Position numbers and translations under genes: made by a program
In this document: in pieces, positions 48,232-56,642 of the stretch
Numbering within the stretch: the stretch's first letter is position 1
How the letters are laid out: each line of letters opens with the position of its first letter
Source of the DNA: DASYDU01 sp050248495
Lineage (GTDB): Bacteria > Planctomycetota > Planctomycetia > Pirellulales > Lacipirellulaceae
Assembly: GCA_050248495.1 (NCBI GenBank)
Contig: JBFWSG010000005.1
Location: 1 to 64,000, forward strand
Length of the DNA stretch: 64,000 bases
Reading direction: 5' to 3'
Notes under the pieces: generated by a model
Database searches by the model: none
Told to the model about the DNA's origin: nothing
Seen by the model: the letters and a program-made list of their open reading frames with translations, nothing else

Positions 48232-49089
48232 CTATTTCTTCCCCACCACGATCCGATTGAAGTGGAGCCGGACTTCGCCTTCGACGGCGCGGCGGACGCC
48301 TTCCACTAGGCAGTGTGGCTCGTTGTCGGTTTGACCGCGGCGGACGATTTCTTCGAGCTTCATCCCGGGCGGCACCAGAAACGTCGACTGGTAGATAATC
48401 TGATTGCCGGCGTCGAGCTCGGGGACGATGAAGTGGCAGGTGCAGCCGTAGGTCAGCATGCGAGCGGCGTAAGCGTCGTGGTACGGCTTCATGCCCGGGA
48501 AACTCGGTAAGAGGCCGTGGTGCAAGTTGATGATCCGCCCGCCGGCGTACTTCCAGCAGCTGGCGGCCGGCAAGATCCGCATGTAACGGGCCAGCACGAT
48601 GAAGTCGACTTCGTGCTCATCGCAAAGCGCGATCATTTGCTCATCGTCCGCGGCGCCTGTCTTGTCGCCCACGTTGAACCAGGGCAGGTCAAACTGTTCG
48701 GCCAGCCCGTGGCACGTCTCGCGGTTGCCGATCATTAATCTCGGCTCGGCCTTCACTTGGCCATCGCGAATCGCCCGCAAAAGCGCCAGCGCCGGCTCGG
48801 GCCGGTAGGTGACGCAAATCGCCAGCCGCGGTTTGCGGCCGACGATGTCGGGCGTCCAGGTGCGAATCGAGAGCTTGGTGCGGCGGGCGACGTCGGCCAT
48901 CGCGTTGCAGAGCTCTTCGTACCGCTCGACGCCGAGCTCGACGCGCGTGAGCATCGAGAATACTCTTTCCGCGTCGTGGTCGTACATCTGGATTTCGGCA
49001 ATGTTCGCGCCGAGACCCGTCACGCTGTGCACGATGGGGTCGGCAAGGCCACGGTTGTCGGGCCCAACGGCGGTGATGACGACTTGCAT
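48232..49089 (-). CDS. purU: Formyltetrahydrofolate deformylase
   Basis: A 285-residue enzyme that hydrolyses 10-formyl-THF to formate and THF, balancing one-carbon pools. An ACT domain (1-85; Gly-Pro-Asp-Asn-Arg-Gly-Leu-Ala-Asp) precedes a formyltransferase-fold domain. The active site shows Ile-Asn-Leu-His-His-Gly-Leu-Leu-Pro-Ser-Phe-Pro-Gly near 186 and the catalytic Asp in Glu-Leu-Asp-Ala-Gly near 222. The ATG at 49089 begins the ACT domain; an ATG 12 codons upstream is less likely. Single gene. Confidence 0.93.
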   Translation of the reverse strand: MQVVITAVGPDNRGLADPIVHSVTGLGANIAEIQMYDHDAERVFSMLTRVELGVERYEELCNAMADVARRTKLSIRTWTPDIVGRKPRLAICVTYRPEPALALLRAIRDGQVKAEPRLMIGNRETCHGLAEQFDLPWFNVGDKTGAADDEQMIALCDEHEVDFIVLARYMRILPAASCWKYAGGRIINLHHGLLPSFPGMKPYHDAYAARMLTYGCTCHFIVPELDAGNQIIYQSTFLVPPGMKLEEIVRRGQTDNEPHCLVEGVRRAVEGEVRLHFNRIVVGKK

Positions 49090-49306
49090 GAGTGGGGCAC
49101 CCGGGAGCGGCGAACGCGGACACACTGACCCAGTGTAGCGTTTTTCGACAATCGCTCGCAGGGGATGGGGCTAAGGGAAGGCCGGAGCACCGCTCCAATC
49201 GTTTCAAGCCGCCCCACGCCGCAGCGGCAGATTTGCCCCCACGCGGTCGCAAACTAAGTTTCAAATGCGGAACTCCCGCTGATTCCTTGCGCCCAAGGTG
49301 ACGAAC

Positions 49307-50788
49307 ATGGCTGACAACTCCACGCTCGATTTCACTCCTCCCAACGGCGGCCCCGCGGTTGCCGACAGCGGCGAAGATGGACGCCTCGACGCGCTCTTGA
49401 ACCGTATTCAGGAACTCACGAAGGCGCCCCCCACGCCGGCCCGTGATCCGAACGAGCCGATCTTCAAGCCGGTGCCCGCCCCGCCTCCGCCGCGCGAGAC
49501 GGGGGCCGAGTGCAATTGTCCGGAGCACGAAGGCTGGGTGCCAATCGAACCGGAGAGTATTCAGGGTGCGGGACTCGCCGAGGGCGAAGTCGAAGCGCTG
49601 ATCTTGAAGGTGCTCAACAGCCGTAGCGAAGGCACCGGCCGCCACCTCGCGGAGCACATGAAGCTCTCGTTCCGGCTGGTCGATCCGCTGCTCCACTCGA
49701 TGAAGCACGACCGCCTCGTGGCCCACAAGGGCGCGGCGATGGCCAACGACTACGTGTATCAGCTGACCGAGCTGGGCCGCGAGCGGGCGAAGAAATTTGC
49801 CGAGCACTGCACCTACTTCGGCACGGCCCCGGTGCCGCTCGAGTCGTACATCATCAGCGTCAAGAAGCAGACGCTCGTCGACAAGCATCCGACCGAGGAG
49901 GACTTGCACCGGGCATTCGAGGACCTCTTGATCGACAAAAAGATGCTCACCCGGCTGGGTCCCGCGATCAACTCGGGCCGCGGTTTGTTCCTCTACGGCG
50001 CGCCCGGCAACGGCAAGACCAGCATCGCCGAGCGAATCACCAAAGCGTATGGCGACTTCATCTGGATCCCGCGGGCGCTAACGATCGACGGCGAAATCAT
50101 GCGGCTGTTCGACCCCGGCATGCACGAGGAAGCGCCTCTCTCGGCCAACCAGGGCCTCTTGGACCAGCGCAAGGTCGACCACCGCTGGGTTCGCATCCGC
50201 CGGCCGACGATCGTTGTGGGCGGCGAGCTCACAATGGACCAGCTCGAAGTGACGATCAATGCGTCGACCAACACCAGCGAAGCGCCGATTCAGATGAAGA
50301 GCAATTGCGGGACGCTGGTGATCGACGACTTCGGCCGGCAGAAGATGACAACCGACCAGCTGCTCAATCGCTGGATCGTGCCCCTGGAAAAACGGTACGA
50401 CTTCCTCAACATGGCGAGCGGCAAGAAGATCCAGGTGCCGTTCGACCAATTGATCGTGTTCTCGACGAACCTGGAGCCGCGCGATCTCGTGGACGACGCG
50501 TTCCTGCGGCGTATTCCGTACAAGATCGAAGTCACCGACCCGGGAGAGCAGGCCTATCGCGAGCTGCTCAAGATCATGGCGCCGCTGGTGGGTGTCGACT
50601 ACGACGAAGCTTCGGTGAATTACCTGCTTGAGAAGCATTACAAGTCCGTGAACCGCCCGCTGCGCTGCTGCCAGCCGCGCGACCTGCTCTTGCAGATTCG
50701 CAACTACTGCCGCTACGTCCGCAAACCGGCGAAGATGACGCCGGAGAATTTTGACTTTGCGGTGGAGAACTACTTTGCGGTAATGTAA
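49307..50788 (+). CDS. AAA ATPase with winged-helix-like N-terminal region
   Basis: A 493-residue protein. A Pro-rich N-terminus with Cys-Asn-Cys-Pro-Glu-His is followed by a winged-helix-like segment (about 85-155; Gly-Arg-His-Leu-Ala-Glu-His-Met-Lys-Leu). The ATPase domain has Walker A Gly-Ala-Pro-Gly-Asn-Gly-Lys-Thr near 231 and the Walker-B-like Thr-Leu-Val-Ile-Asp-Asp-Phe-Gly near 340. It continues with the sensor-1 Ser-Thr-Asn-Leu-Glu-Pro and the Arg-Arg-Ile-Pro-Tyr-Lys-Ile sensor 2/arginine-finger region. It is probably a remodelling or helicase-loader-like ATPase; such genes are common and uncharacterised. AAGG lies near position -10. The neighbour downstream is a HicA-like pair. Confidence 0.8.
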   Translation: MADNSTLDFTPPNGGPAVADSGEDGRLDALLNRIQELTKAPPTPARDPNEPIFKPVPAPPPPRETGAECNCPEHEGWVPIEPESIQGAGLAEGEVEALILKVLNSRSEGTGRHLAEHMKLSFRLVDPLLHSMKHDRLVAHKGAAMANDYVYQLTELGRERAKKFAEHCTYFGTAPVPLESYIISVKKQTLVDKHPTEEDLHRAFEDLLIDKKMLTRLGPAINSGRGLFLYGAPGNGKTSIAERITKAYGDFIWIPRALTIDGEIMRLFDPGMHEEAPLSANQGLLDQRKVDHRWVRIRRPTIVVGGELTMDQLEVTINASTNTSEAPIQMKSNCGTLVIDDFGRQKMTTDQLLNRWIVPLEKRYDFLNMASGKKIQVPFDQLIVFSTNLEPRDLVDDAFLRRIPYKIEVTDPGEQAYRELLKIMAPLVGVDYDEASVNYLLEKHYKSVNRPLRCCQPRDLLLQIRNYCRYVRKPAKMTPENFDFAVENYFAVM

Positions 50789-50860
50789 ACCGGCTGTGAG
50801 CGTGAGCACTCCCACTTGCTTCCGGTGAGAGAGTGATCGTGCCTTTATTACGCGGCGCGG

Positions 50861-50866
50861 TATAAT
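50861..50866 (+). promoter_or_regulatory. Possible -10 box (TATAAT) for the HicA-like pair
   Basis: TATAAT at 50861-50866, 30 bases upstream of the GTG start at 50896; no convincing -35 is visible. Confidence 0.45.
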
Positions 50867-50895
50867 GTTGGGCGGCAGCGACTAGCGGGACAAAT

Positions 50896-51117
50896 GTGGT
50901 TCAGCACCCGAACAAACACATCCGCGCCGCGGTCGAATACGCGCTTAGTCGTGGCTGGGAGCTGAAGAAAGCCAGCGCGCGAGCACATATTTGGGGTCGA
51001 CTGTATTGTCCACGACGCGATCGAGAGGGGTGTGCGAGGGCAGTTTATTCCACGCCGCGCGTTCCAGAGGACCATGCCAAGGACATTCGCCGAGCCGTTG
51101 ATCGGTGCCCGCACTAG
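50896..51117 (+). CDS. HicA-like small protein, possible toxin
   Basis: A 73-residue protein with Gly-Trp-Glu-Leu-Lys-Lys and the conserved Ala-Arg-Ala-His-x-Trp-Gly-Arg-Leu-Tyr-Cys-Pro in the middle, and Arg-Arg-Ala-Val-Asp-Arg-Cys-Pro-His at the end. The Gly-Trp then basic-strand and His pattern is similar to HicA, a dsRBD-fold mRNA interferase whose His is catalytic. The start is GTG. A second small gene follows after 22 bases, as in a TA operon, but the partner is not a typical HicB. The toxin label is an inference. Confidence 0.6.
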   Translation: MVQHPNKHIRAAVEYALSRGWELKKASARAHIWGRLYCPRRDREGCARAVYSTPRVPEDHAKDIRRAVDRCPH

Positions 51118-51139
51118 CAGAAGATTGTAGGCCAAGTCC

Positions 51140-51394
51140 ATGACCAAATATGAATTCACCCTCGTGTTGAAAGGGTCGTTGGAGCTGACGGAAGAAGTCG
51201 CCGACCAACTGTTCGCCGCAGGCTGCGACGACGCGACGCCCGGCACCTGCGAAGGTGAATTCTCGATCGACTTTCATCGCGCGGCTAGCACGCTCGAAGA
51301 GGCAATTCAATCGGCGATCGCCAATGTGAAGTCCGCTGGTTTCGAAGTCGGTCGGGTCGAGATCGAGGCTGGCGCACTTCCACAGCCGGCGTGA
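51140..51394 (+). CDS. Small acidic protein paired with the HicA-like gene, possible antitoxin
   Basis: An 84-residue acidic protein beginning Tyr-Glu-Phe-Thr-Leu-Val-Leu-Lys-Gly and containing Glu-Glu-Ala-Ile-Gln-Ser-Ala-Ile-Ala-Asn-Val-Lys-Ser-Ala-Gly-Phe, a helix-strand arrangement typical of small antitoxin or partner proteins. Its closeness to the HicA-like gene (22 bases) and its acidity suggest a partner that neutralises it. I do not recognise a DNA-binding domain. The ATG at 51140 has a weak ribosome binding site. Convergent with dcd. Confidence 0.6.
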   Translation: MTKYEFTLVLKGSLELTEEVADQLFAAGCDDATPGTCEGEFSIDFHRAASTLEEAIQSAIANVKSAGFEVGRVEIEAGALPQPA

Positions 51395-51406
51395 TCTCGT
51401 GGCGAT

Positions 51407-51982
51407 TTACCCGTGCGATCGCTCGTAGCCGAAGTTCAGCGCCAGCTGCGGGTCCTTGTGCCGTTCCGGGGCGAGTTCCTGGAATAACAGGCTCGGCTGG
51501 ATGTCGCGGTTGTGCTGGTATTTGCTGTCGTATTCTGCGACCTGGCCCGTGATCTCGTGGTAGAAAATCTGGCAGATCGGCACGCCGGGATAAATCCGCA
51601 CCGGCTGGACGGCGAACATCTCCAGCGTCCAGTAGCCGGCGAAGCCGACGTCGCCGAAGCCGGCGGTCACGTGCACGAAGAGTCCCAGGCGGCCGATCGA
51701 CGAGCGGCCTTCGATCTGCGGCACGAGGTTGTGGGTCACGGTCCGCTCGGCGGTCCGCGCCAGGTAGAGCTGGTTGGGGTTGAGCACCAGCCCCGACTCC
51801 GGCAGCTCGATCCGCCGCACCCGATTGGCCTTGGCCATGTCGAGCACGACTTCCTCGTAAACCATCAGCTCGTTGTGGAGCGTGAGGTTGTAGCTGTTGG
51901 GATTGAGCTGCGTCTCGTCGAAGGGGTCGATAACGATGTCGCCGCCCAAACGTTCTCGAATCGCCTGCCCGCTGAGAATCAT
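51407..51982 (-). CDS. dcd: dCTP deaminase
   Basis: A 191-residue homotrimeric enzyme that converts dCTP to dUTP (or dUMP in bifunctional forms) for dTTP synthesis. Clear motifs: Gln-Leu-Asn-Pro-Asn-Ser-Tyr-Asn-Leu-Thr-Leu near 25-35, Glu-Gly-Arg-Ser-Ser-Ile-Gly-Arg-Leu-Gly near 91-100, and the catalytic Glu121 in Gly-Tyr-Trp-Thr-Leu-Glu-Met. The end, Gln-His-Asn-Arg-Asp-Ile, fits. The ATG at 51982 matches the family length. nth lies upstream on the same strand, with a hairpin between. Confidence 0.94.
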   Translation of the reverse strand: MILSGQAIRERLGGDIVIDPFDETQLNPNSYNLTLHNELMVYEEVVLDMAKANRVRRIELPESGLVLNPNQLYLARTAERTVTHNLVPQIEGRSSIGRLGLFVHVTAGFGDVGFAGYWTLEMFAVQPVRIYPGVPICQIFYHEITGQVAEYDSKYQHNRDIQPSLLFQELAPERHKDPQLALNFGYERSHG

Positions 51983-52013
51983 GGGAGTCTTAAACCTGCG
52001 TTCCGTTTTTTGA

Positions 52014-52037
52014 AGAGCACCGCTATCCCGGTGCTCT
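52014..52037. other. Hairpin between nth and dcd
   Basis: Nine-base arms AGAGCACCG (52014-52022) and CGGTGCTCT (52029-52037) pair perfectly around a six-base loop. There is no T-run directly after the stem on either strand, so it is more likely a repeat or mRNA processing/stability element than an intrinsic terminator. Confidence 0.6.
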
Positions 52038-52064
52038 GGGGAGCAGCCTGATTCACGCGCCGCC

Positions 52065-52835
52065 TCAGGCCACGCCAATCTTTGGACAAAAACCGCGCAT
52101 CGAACACTCGTCACACTTCGGCTTCCGCGCCATGCAGATTCGCCGCCCGTGGTGAATCATGCGATGGGCGAAGTCGACCCACTCGTTCTGCGGCACGAGC
52201 GCCATGAGATCCTTCTCGATCTTCGTGGCGTCCGTGTGCTTGGTGAGACCGAGCCGATTGCTGATTCGCGTCACATGCGTGTCGACCACGACGCCTGTCG
52301 CCATTCCGTAGCAGGTGCCGAGGACGACGTTCGCCGTCTTGCGGCCGACGCCTGGCAGCGTGACCATCTGCTCGATGTCGCGCGGCACCTCGCCGTTGTA
52401 CTTGTCTGAGAGCTCGCGGCTGCAGGCCTTGATGTTCTTCGCCTTGTTGCGATAGAAGCCCGTGCTGTGGATCACGTTCTCCAATTGGTCGATCGGCGCG
52501 GCCGCCATCTTTTCGGGCGTCGGCCAGCGGCGGAAGAGCTCCGGCGTGACCATGTTCACGCGCTCGTCGGTGCACTGAGCCGAGAGAATCGTGGCGATCA
52601 AGAGCTCGAACGCCGATTCGTTCTCCAGCGCGCACGTCACATCCGGATAGTCATGTGCCAAATGTTTGACTACCAATTTGGCAATTGATTGGGAGTCGAC
52701 TTTCGACTTCGCGGCCGATTTCTTGGATGCCGCCGGCTGTTTGGCGATGGCTGTCTTAGATCGCGGCTTCACGGCAGTCGCCGAGGGGGATTTCGGCTTG
52801 GCGGCCGTGCCGGGGCGAGAGGCTTTTCGAGGCAT
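52065..52835 (-). CDS. nth: Endonuclease III
   Basis: A 256-residue DNA glycosylase/AP-lyase that removes oxidised pyrimidines. The helix-hairpin-helix Leu-Pro-Gly-Val-Gly-Arg-Lys-Thr-Ala-Asn-Val holds the catalytic Lys, followed by Val-Asp-Thr-His-Val with the catalytic Asp. The C-terminal 4Fe-4S cluster is Cys-x6-Cys-x2-Cys-x5-Cys. The first ~50 residues are a Lys/Ser/Ala-rich extension absent from E. coli Nth. The ATG at 52835 is chosen over one 28 codons upstream. A hairpin and the dcd gene follow on the same strand. Confidence 0.93.
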   Translation of the reverse strand: MPRKASRPGTAAKPKSPSATAVKPRSKTAIAKQPAASKKSAAKSKVDSQSIAKLVVKHLAHDYPDVTCALENESAFELLIATILSAQCTDERVNMVTPELFRRWPTPEKMAAAPIDQLENVIHSTGFYRNKAKNIKACSRELSDKYNGEVPRDIEQMVTLPGVGRKTANVVLGTCYGMATGVVVDTHVTRISNRLGLTKHTDATKIEKDLMALVPQNEWVDFAHRMIHHGRRICMARKPKCDECSMRGFCPKIGVA

Positions 52836-53084
52836 CGAGCGAATTCCTTCTCGCGGCCGCAGTCGCCGGCGGCGGACGAAAATGTGCCAAAGACTTAGGT
52901 CATTTTCAGCCTCGACCAAGTGCTGTCAAGCGATTGCCGCCACGTTGCAGAAAGCCCTGCGCTAAAGGGGGCAAAACTTGACCTAATTCGAGTGCCGACC
53001 TAGACTTACTCAGCATAGGATTTTCTGTGGGGCGTGTGGTGGCGGCTGTGAGTCGCCGGAGAAATTCCAACACGTGAGGTGGTC

Positions 53085-53837
53085 ATGAACCAAGCCGATT
53101 TTCGCGCGAGTACTCCGTATGCAGGGTTTGGCGAAGTAGTTGCATCCGCGCCAGAAGAAGCCCGTCGAACGTTCATCCGCAAGACGTACACGCATCTCGC
53201 TGCCGCGATCTACGCCTTCGTGATGCTCGAATGGCTCTTCGTGCAGATGGGCCTCGATCAGCGAGCGCTGCAGCTGATTGGCACGAGCCGGTTCATGTGG
53301 CTCGGCATGTTGGGCGGGTTCATGGTCATCGGCTGGGTGGCCGATAGCTGGGCTCAATCGGCCACATCGATCGGCAAGCAATACGCTGGGTTGTTCCTGT
53401 ACGTGCTCGCGCAAGCCGTAATGTTCTTGCCGATGATCGGCATCGCCAAGTTCATGACGGTCAATGCCGCAGGCCAGGAGATCCCAATCATCGGTGCCGC
53501 AGGCTTGACGACTTTGGTCATGGCCGCGGGCCTCACGGCTTACGCCTTCATTTCGAAGCAGGATTTCTCGTTCCTGGGCGGGTTCCTCAACATTATCGGT
53601 TGGGGTGCGTTTGCGTTGATTGCAGTGAGTATTTTGTTCGGCTTTAACCTTGGCGTGTGGTTCAGCGCGGTGATGATCGTTTTCGCCGCGGGATACATCC
53701 TCTACTACACGTCGAATATCTTGCAGGTTTACAACACGAACCAATACGTCGCAGCCGCGCTCGCGCTGTTTGCTTCGGTGGCGCTGCTGTTCTGGTACGT
53801 GCTGCGGATCTTTATGGCGTTTTCCAATCGCAATTGA
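53085..53837 (+). CDS. Bax inhibitor-1 / YccA-family membrane protein
   Basis: A 250-residue protein with about seven hydrophobic helices, starting near 36 (Tyr-Thr-His-Leu-Ala-Ala-Ala-Ile-Tyr-Ala-Phe) and ending near 245. The polar first 25 residues and the order of helices match bacterial BI-1/YccA proteins, reported as proton-sensitive calcium leak channels. The ATG at 53085 has GAGG just upstream. The next gene (DUF309) begins 39 bases downstream on the same strand, opening a long co-directional run. Confidence 0.87.
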   Translation: MNQADFRASTPYAGFGEVVASAPEEARRTFIRKTYTHLAAAIYAFVMLEWLFVQMGLDQRALQLIGTSRFMWLGMLGGFMVIGWVADSWAQSATSIGKQYAGLFLYVLAQAVMFLPMIGIAKFMTVNAAGQEIPIIGAAGLTTLVMAAGLTAYAFISKQDFSFLGGFLNIIGWGAFALIAVSILFGFNLGVWFSAVMIVFAAGYILYYTSNILQVYNTNQYVAAALALFASVALLFWYVLRIFMAFSNRN

Positions 53838-53876
53838 GAACGCGGGCGATTCTCAGCGTGATTTCGAGTCGAATGA

Positions 53877-54296
53877 ATGGCCGCACCGGACTGCGACTAC
53901 GATCCGTTGTATTTGCAGGGCGTGGCCTATTTCAATGCGTGCGAGTTTTTGGAAGCCCACGAGGTGTGGGAAGATTTGTGGAAGAACTACAGCGGCGATC
54001 TGCGGCTGTTTTATAAGGGGCTGATTCAGGCGGCGGTGGCGCTCCACCACTTCGGCAACGGCAACATCCGCGGCGCGCGGAAAGTTTATCGCAGCAGTCG
54101 CGGCTATCTCGATGCCTATCGCCCGCTGGCGATGGGGCTCGACGTCGAGGACTTCCTGGCGAGGTTCGATGCCTGTTTTGCTGAAGTCGATGCCAACGAC
54201 GAGGAGTTTCCCAAGATCGACATCGATCCGGAGCTGATCCCGGAGATTTCGCTCGACCCGCCGGTGGAATTGCCGCCGGTGGTGATCCACGACTGA
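53877..54296 (+). CDS. DUF309-family protein
   Basis: A 139-residue protein with the DUF309 pattern: Tyr-Phe-Asn-Ala-Cys-Glu-Phe-Leu-Glu-Ala-His-Glu-Val-Trp-Glu-Asp-Leu-Trp near 17-34, then Leu-Phe-Tyr-Lys-Gly-Leu-Ile-Gln-Ala-Ala-Val-Ala-Leu. It is a small all-helical domain of unknown function. An acidic/Pro-rich tail is present. It lies between the BI-1 and LON-domain genes. Confidence 0.85.
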   Translation: MAAPDCDYDPLYLQGVAYFNACEFLEAHEVWEDLWKNYSGDLRLFYKGLIQAAVALHHFGNGNIRGARKVYRSSRGYLDAYRPLAMGLDVEDFLARFDACFAEVDANDEEFPKIDIDPELIPEISLDPPVELPPVVIHD

Positions 54297-54355
54297 CGCC
54301 GGCCGGGCGACGAAGAACTTGTCATCAGTATGGGGCATTTGAGGGCTGACTTGTC

Positions 54356-55066
54356 ATGAGTGCTTGGAAAGCGGCCGACTTGTATTTCGACCCGGATACG
54401 TTTTCCGGCGTCGCCCGGTTGTTCCCGCTGCCGAACCTGGTGATGTATCCCCATGTGATGCAGCCGCTGCACATCTACGAGAGCCGTTACCGCGAAATGC
54501 TGGAAGACTCGCTGGCGACCGACCGGTTAATCGCGATGGCCTTGTTGGAGCCCGGTTGGGAGACCGACTACGAAAGCCGCCCGCCCGTCGCACCGTACGC
54601 TTGCCTCGGTAAAATCGTCACACACCACAAACTCGAGGATGGCCGCTACAACCTGCTCTTGATGGGCGTCGGTCGCATTCGCATCGCGGAGGAGATGCCG
54701 CCGCTCCGCTCGTTCCGGCAAGCGAAGGTCGAGCTGCTGCGGGAGAAATTCGTCGACAGCGCCGCGTGTCACATCGAATCGCTGCAGCGCGAGTTATTGG
54801 ATGCCATCCAGCAGCACCTGCCGTGCGGCTGCCAGGCGCCGGAACAGCTCAGCGAGATGTTCGCTGATCAATTGCCGCTGAGCATGATGACCGACCTGGC
54901 GTCTTACGCGCTGCCGCTAGCGCTGACGCTCAAGCAGCAGCTTCTGGCCGAAAACCGCGTCGACGTGCGGGCGCAGCTGCTCTTGAAGCACTTCGAACGC
55001 GAATCGTCCCACGCGCTGGTGGCGGCCGCGGATGCGACATTTCCGCCGCGATTCAGCGTCAATTGA
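54356..55066 (+). CDS. LON substrate-binding (PUA-like) domain protein
   Basis: A 236-residue protein that is a stand-alone Lon N-terminal domain: Leu-Phe-Pro-Leu-Pro-Asn-Leu-Val-Met-Tyr-Pro near 22-32, His-Ile-Tyr-Glu-Ser-Arg-Tyr-Arg-Glu-Met near 39-48, and the Cys-Leu-Gly-Lys-Ile segment of the PUA-like fold. There is no ATPase or protease part. Such proteins may bind unfolded substrates. It is between DUF309 and folE in the same orientation. Confidence 0.86.
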   Translation: MSAWKAADLYFDPDTFSGVARLFPLPNLVMYPHVMQPLHIYESRYREMLEDSLATDRLIAMALLEPGWETDYESRPPVAPYACLGKIVTHHKLEDGRYNLLLMGVGRIRIAEEMPPLRSFRQAKVELLREKFVDSAACHIESLQRELLDAIQQHLPCGCQAPEQLSEMFADQLPLSMMTDLASYALPLALTLKQQLLAENRVDVRAQLLLKHFERESSHALVAAADATFPPRFSVN

Positions 55067-55178
55067 TGCCTTCGCCCCTGGCCGGCCGGTTGACGCTCCT
55101 CTTGGCTGCTTCGTAAGATCGAATGATAGGCGGTGCACTTGCGCTGCCGCTTCGCGCGACCCCGTACGAAAGCCTGCG

Positions 55179-55841
55179 ATGACACCTTCCAGCTCCACAA
55201 TCAGCGATGCGGCGTCCGATGTCGGCAGCCTCGATGGCGAGCTGGCCGAAATCGACGACAAGCCGATCGAGTGGCAGTGCGACCTGCCGCGAATTGAAGA
55301 GGCGGTACGAGAAATCCTGGCGGCGGTGGGAGAAGATCCCAACCGCGAAGGACTCCGCGAGACGCCGCGCCGCGTGGCCAAGATGTACGCCGAGATGTTT
55401 TCCGGCCTGCACAAGAACCCGCGGACGCACCTGCAAAAGTTCTTCACCGAAAAGTACGACGAGATGGTGCTGGTGCGGGACATCGCCTTCGACAGCATGT
55501 GCGAGCACCACATGCTGCCGTTCTCGGGCGTGGCCCACATTGGCTACATCCCCAACGGCAAGGTCGTCGGCCTTAGCAAACTGGCCCGTGTGGTCGAAGT
55601 TGTCTCGCATCGCCCGCAGGTGCAGGAGCGGATGACCGAAGATCTTGCGAACCTCTTGATCGAGGAGTTGGACGTGAAGGGCGTGGCCGTAGTGATCGAA
55701 GCCACGCACAGCTGCATGACGATCCGCGGCGTCCGCAAGCCGGGAAGCGTCTGTGTCACTTCGGCGATGAAGGGTGTTTTCCGTTCGAGCCTTTCGAGCC
55801 GGGCGGAAGTGATGAACCTGATTTACGGCAATCGGCGGTAG
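55179..55841 (+). CDS. folE: GTP cyclohydrolase I
   Basis: A 220-residue enzyme that opens GTP to dihydroneopterin triphosphate, the first step of folate (and in some bacteria queuosine) synthesis. Zn ligands are visible in Cys-Glu-His-His-Met-Leu-Pro-Phe and in His-Ser-Cys-Met-Thr near 183; the pocket residues Arg-Val-Val-Glu-Val and the Lys-Pro-Gly-Ser loop are also present. An extra ~30-residue Ser/Asp-rich start precedes the family core. The ATG at 55179 was chosen by family length. A membrane-protein gene starts 25 bases later. Confidence 0.94.
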   Translation: MTPSSSTISDAASDVGSLDGELAEIDDKPIEWQCDLPRIEEAVREILAAVGEDPNREGLRETPRRVAKMYAEMFSGLHKNPRTHLQKFFTEKYDEMVLVRDIAFDSMCEHHMLPFSGVAHIGYIPNGKVVGLSKLARVVEVVSHRPQVQERMTEDLANLLIEELDVKGVAVVIEATHSCMTIRGVRKPGSVCVTSAMKGVFRSSLSSRAEVMNLIYGNRR

Positions 55842-55866
55842 AGGGCTCGCGGCCCGCACGACGCCG

Positions 55867-56595
55867 ATGAATCTGCTCGTTCAATTTCTGCTACGGCTCA
55901 CCTTCGGGCTCGCGTTCGGCATGGCAGTCACTTCGCCGCGCCTCGTGTCGAGCGGCTATTTTCGCAATCATCTCTACGTGACGCTGGGGCTCGCGACGCT
56001 CTCGGCGCTCGTCTCGATGAATCTTTCGACGCCGGTCGCTGTGTTGAGCGCGGTGGCGGCCGTGCTCAGTTACGCAGGCTCGGTCGCGTGGCTCTACGAG
56101 GCGAAACGCGCCGGCGTAGTGACGCTGTGGCTGGTGGTGGGCGTCTCGCTCGCGGCCGCCTTGCTGGGTCAAGGCGGCGGTCCGCTGGAAATGGCCTCCG
56201 TTGTCACTTCGGGGCTGCTGTTAGGCCTGACGTTTGCGGCCATGCTGCTGGGCCATTGGTATCTCAATTCGCCCGGCATGGAACTCGAGCCGCTGCGGCG
56301 ACTGCTAGTTTTCATGGCCGCGGCAGTCATCGCGCAAATGGTTGTCAGCGGATTGGGGCTGGTCTGGGTCGACAAGGCCACAGCGCCGCCCGCCGTCGGT
56401 TGGTGGCTATTCGTTCTGCTCCGCTGGTCGTTCGGCTTGTTGGGCGTGCTGGGGCTCGTCTGGATGGCCTGGCAAACGCTGAAGATTCCCAATACGCAGA
56501 GTGCCACGGGCATCCTCTACGTGGCTGTGATCGGCGTGTTCGTCGGCGAATTGACCGGCCTCCTCCTGTCGGCCGAGTCGGCTGTTCCGCTATAA
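55867..56595 (+). CDS. Multi-pass membrane protein, unknown function
   Basis: A 242-residue protein with about seven hydrophobic segments (roughly 2-22, 35-55, 58-75, 85-103, 112-128, 145-165 and 175-230), few charges between them. There are no catalytic motifs that I recognise. It follows folE by 25 bases and may be co-transcribed, although the zinc-ribbon gene that follows seems to have its own -10 box (56591-56596). Confidence 0.7.
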   Translation: MNLLVQFLLRLTFGLAFGMAVTSPRLVSSGYFRNHLYVTLGLATLSALVSMNLSTPVAVLSAVAAVLSYAGSVAWLYEAKRAGVVTLWLVVGVSLAAALLGQGGGPLEMASVVTSGLLLGLTFAAMLLGHWYLNSPGMELEPLRRLLVFMAAAVIAQMVVSGLGLVWVDKATAPPAVGWWLFVLLRWSFGLLGVLGLVWMAWQTLKIPNTQSATGILYVAVIGVFVGELTGLLLSAESAVPL

Positions 56596-56596
56596 T
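56591..56596 (+). promoter_or_regulatory. Possible -10 box (TATAAT) for the zinc-ribbon gene
   Basis: TATAAT at 56591-56596 overlaps the end of the upstream coding sequence and is 46 bases before the start codon of the next gene. Confidence 0.4.
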
Positions 56597-56642
56597 TTGA
56601 AGGCCCGGAGTTGGGCCGACGCCAAATTTGTCTGCGAGCAAG

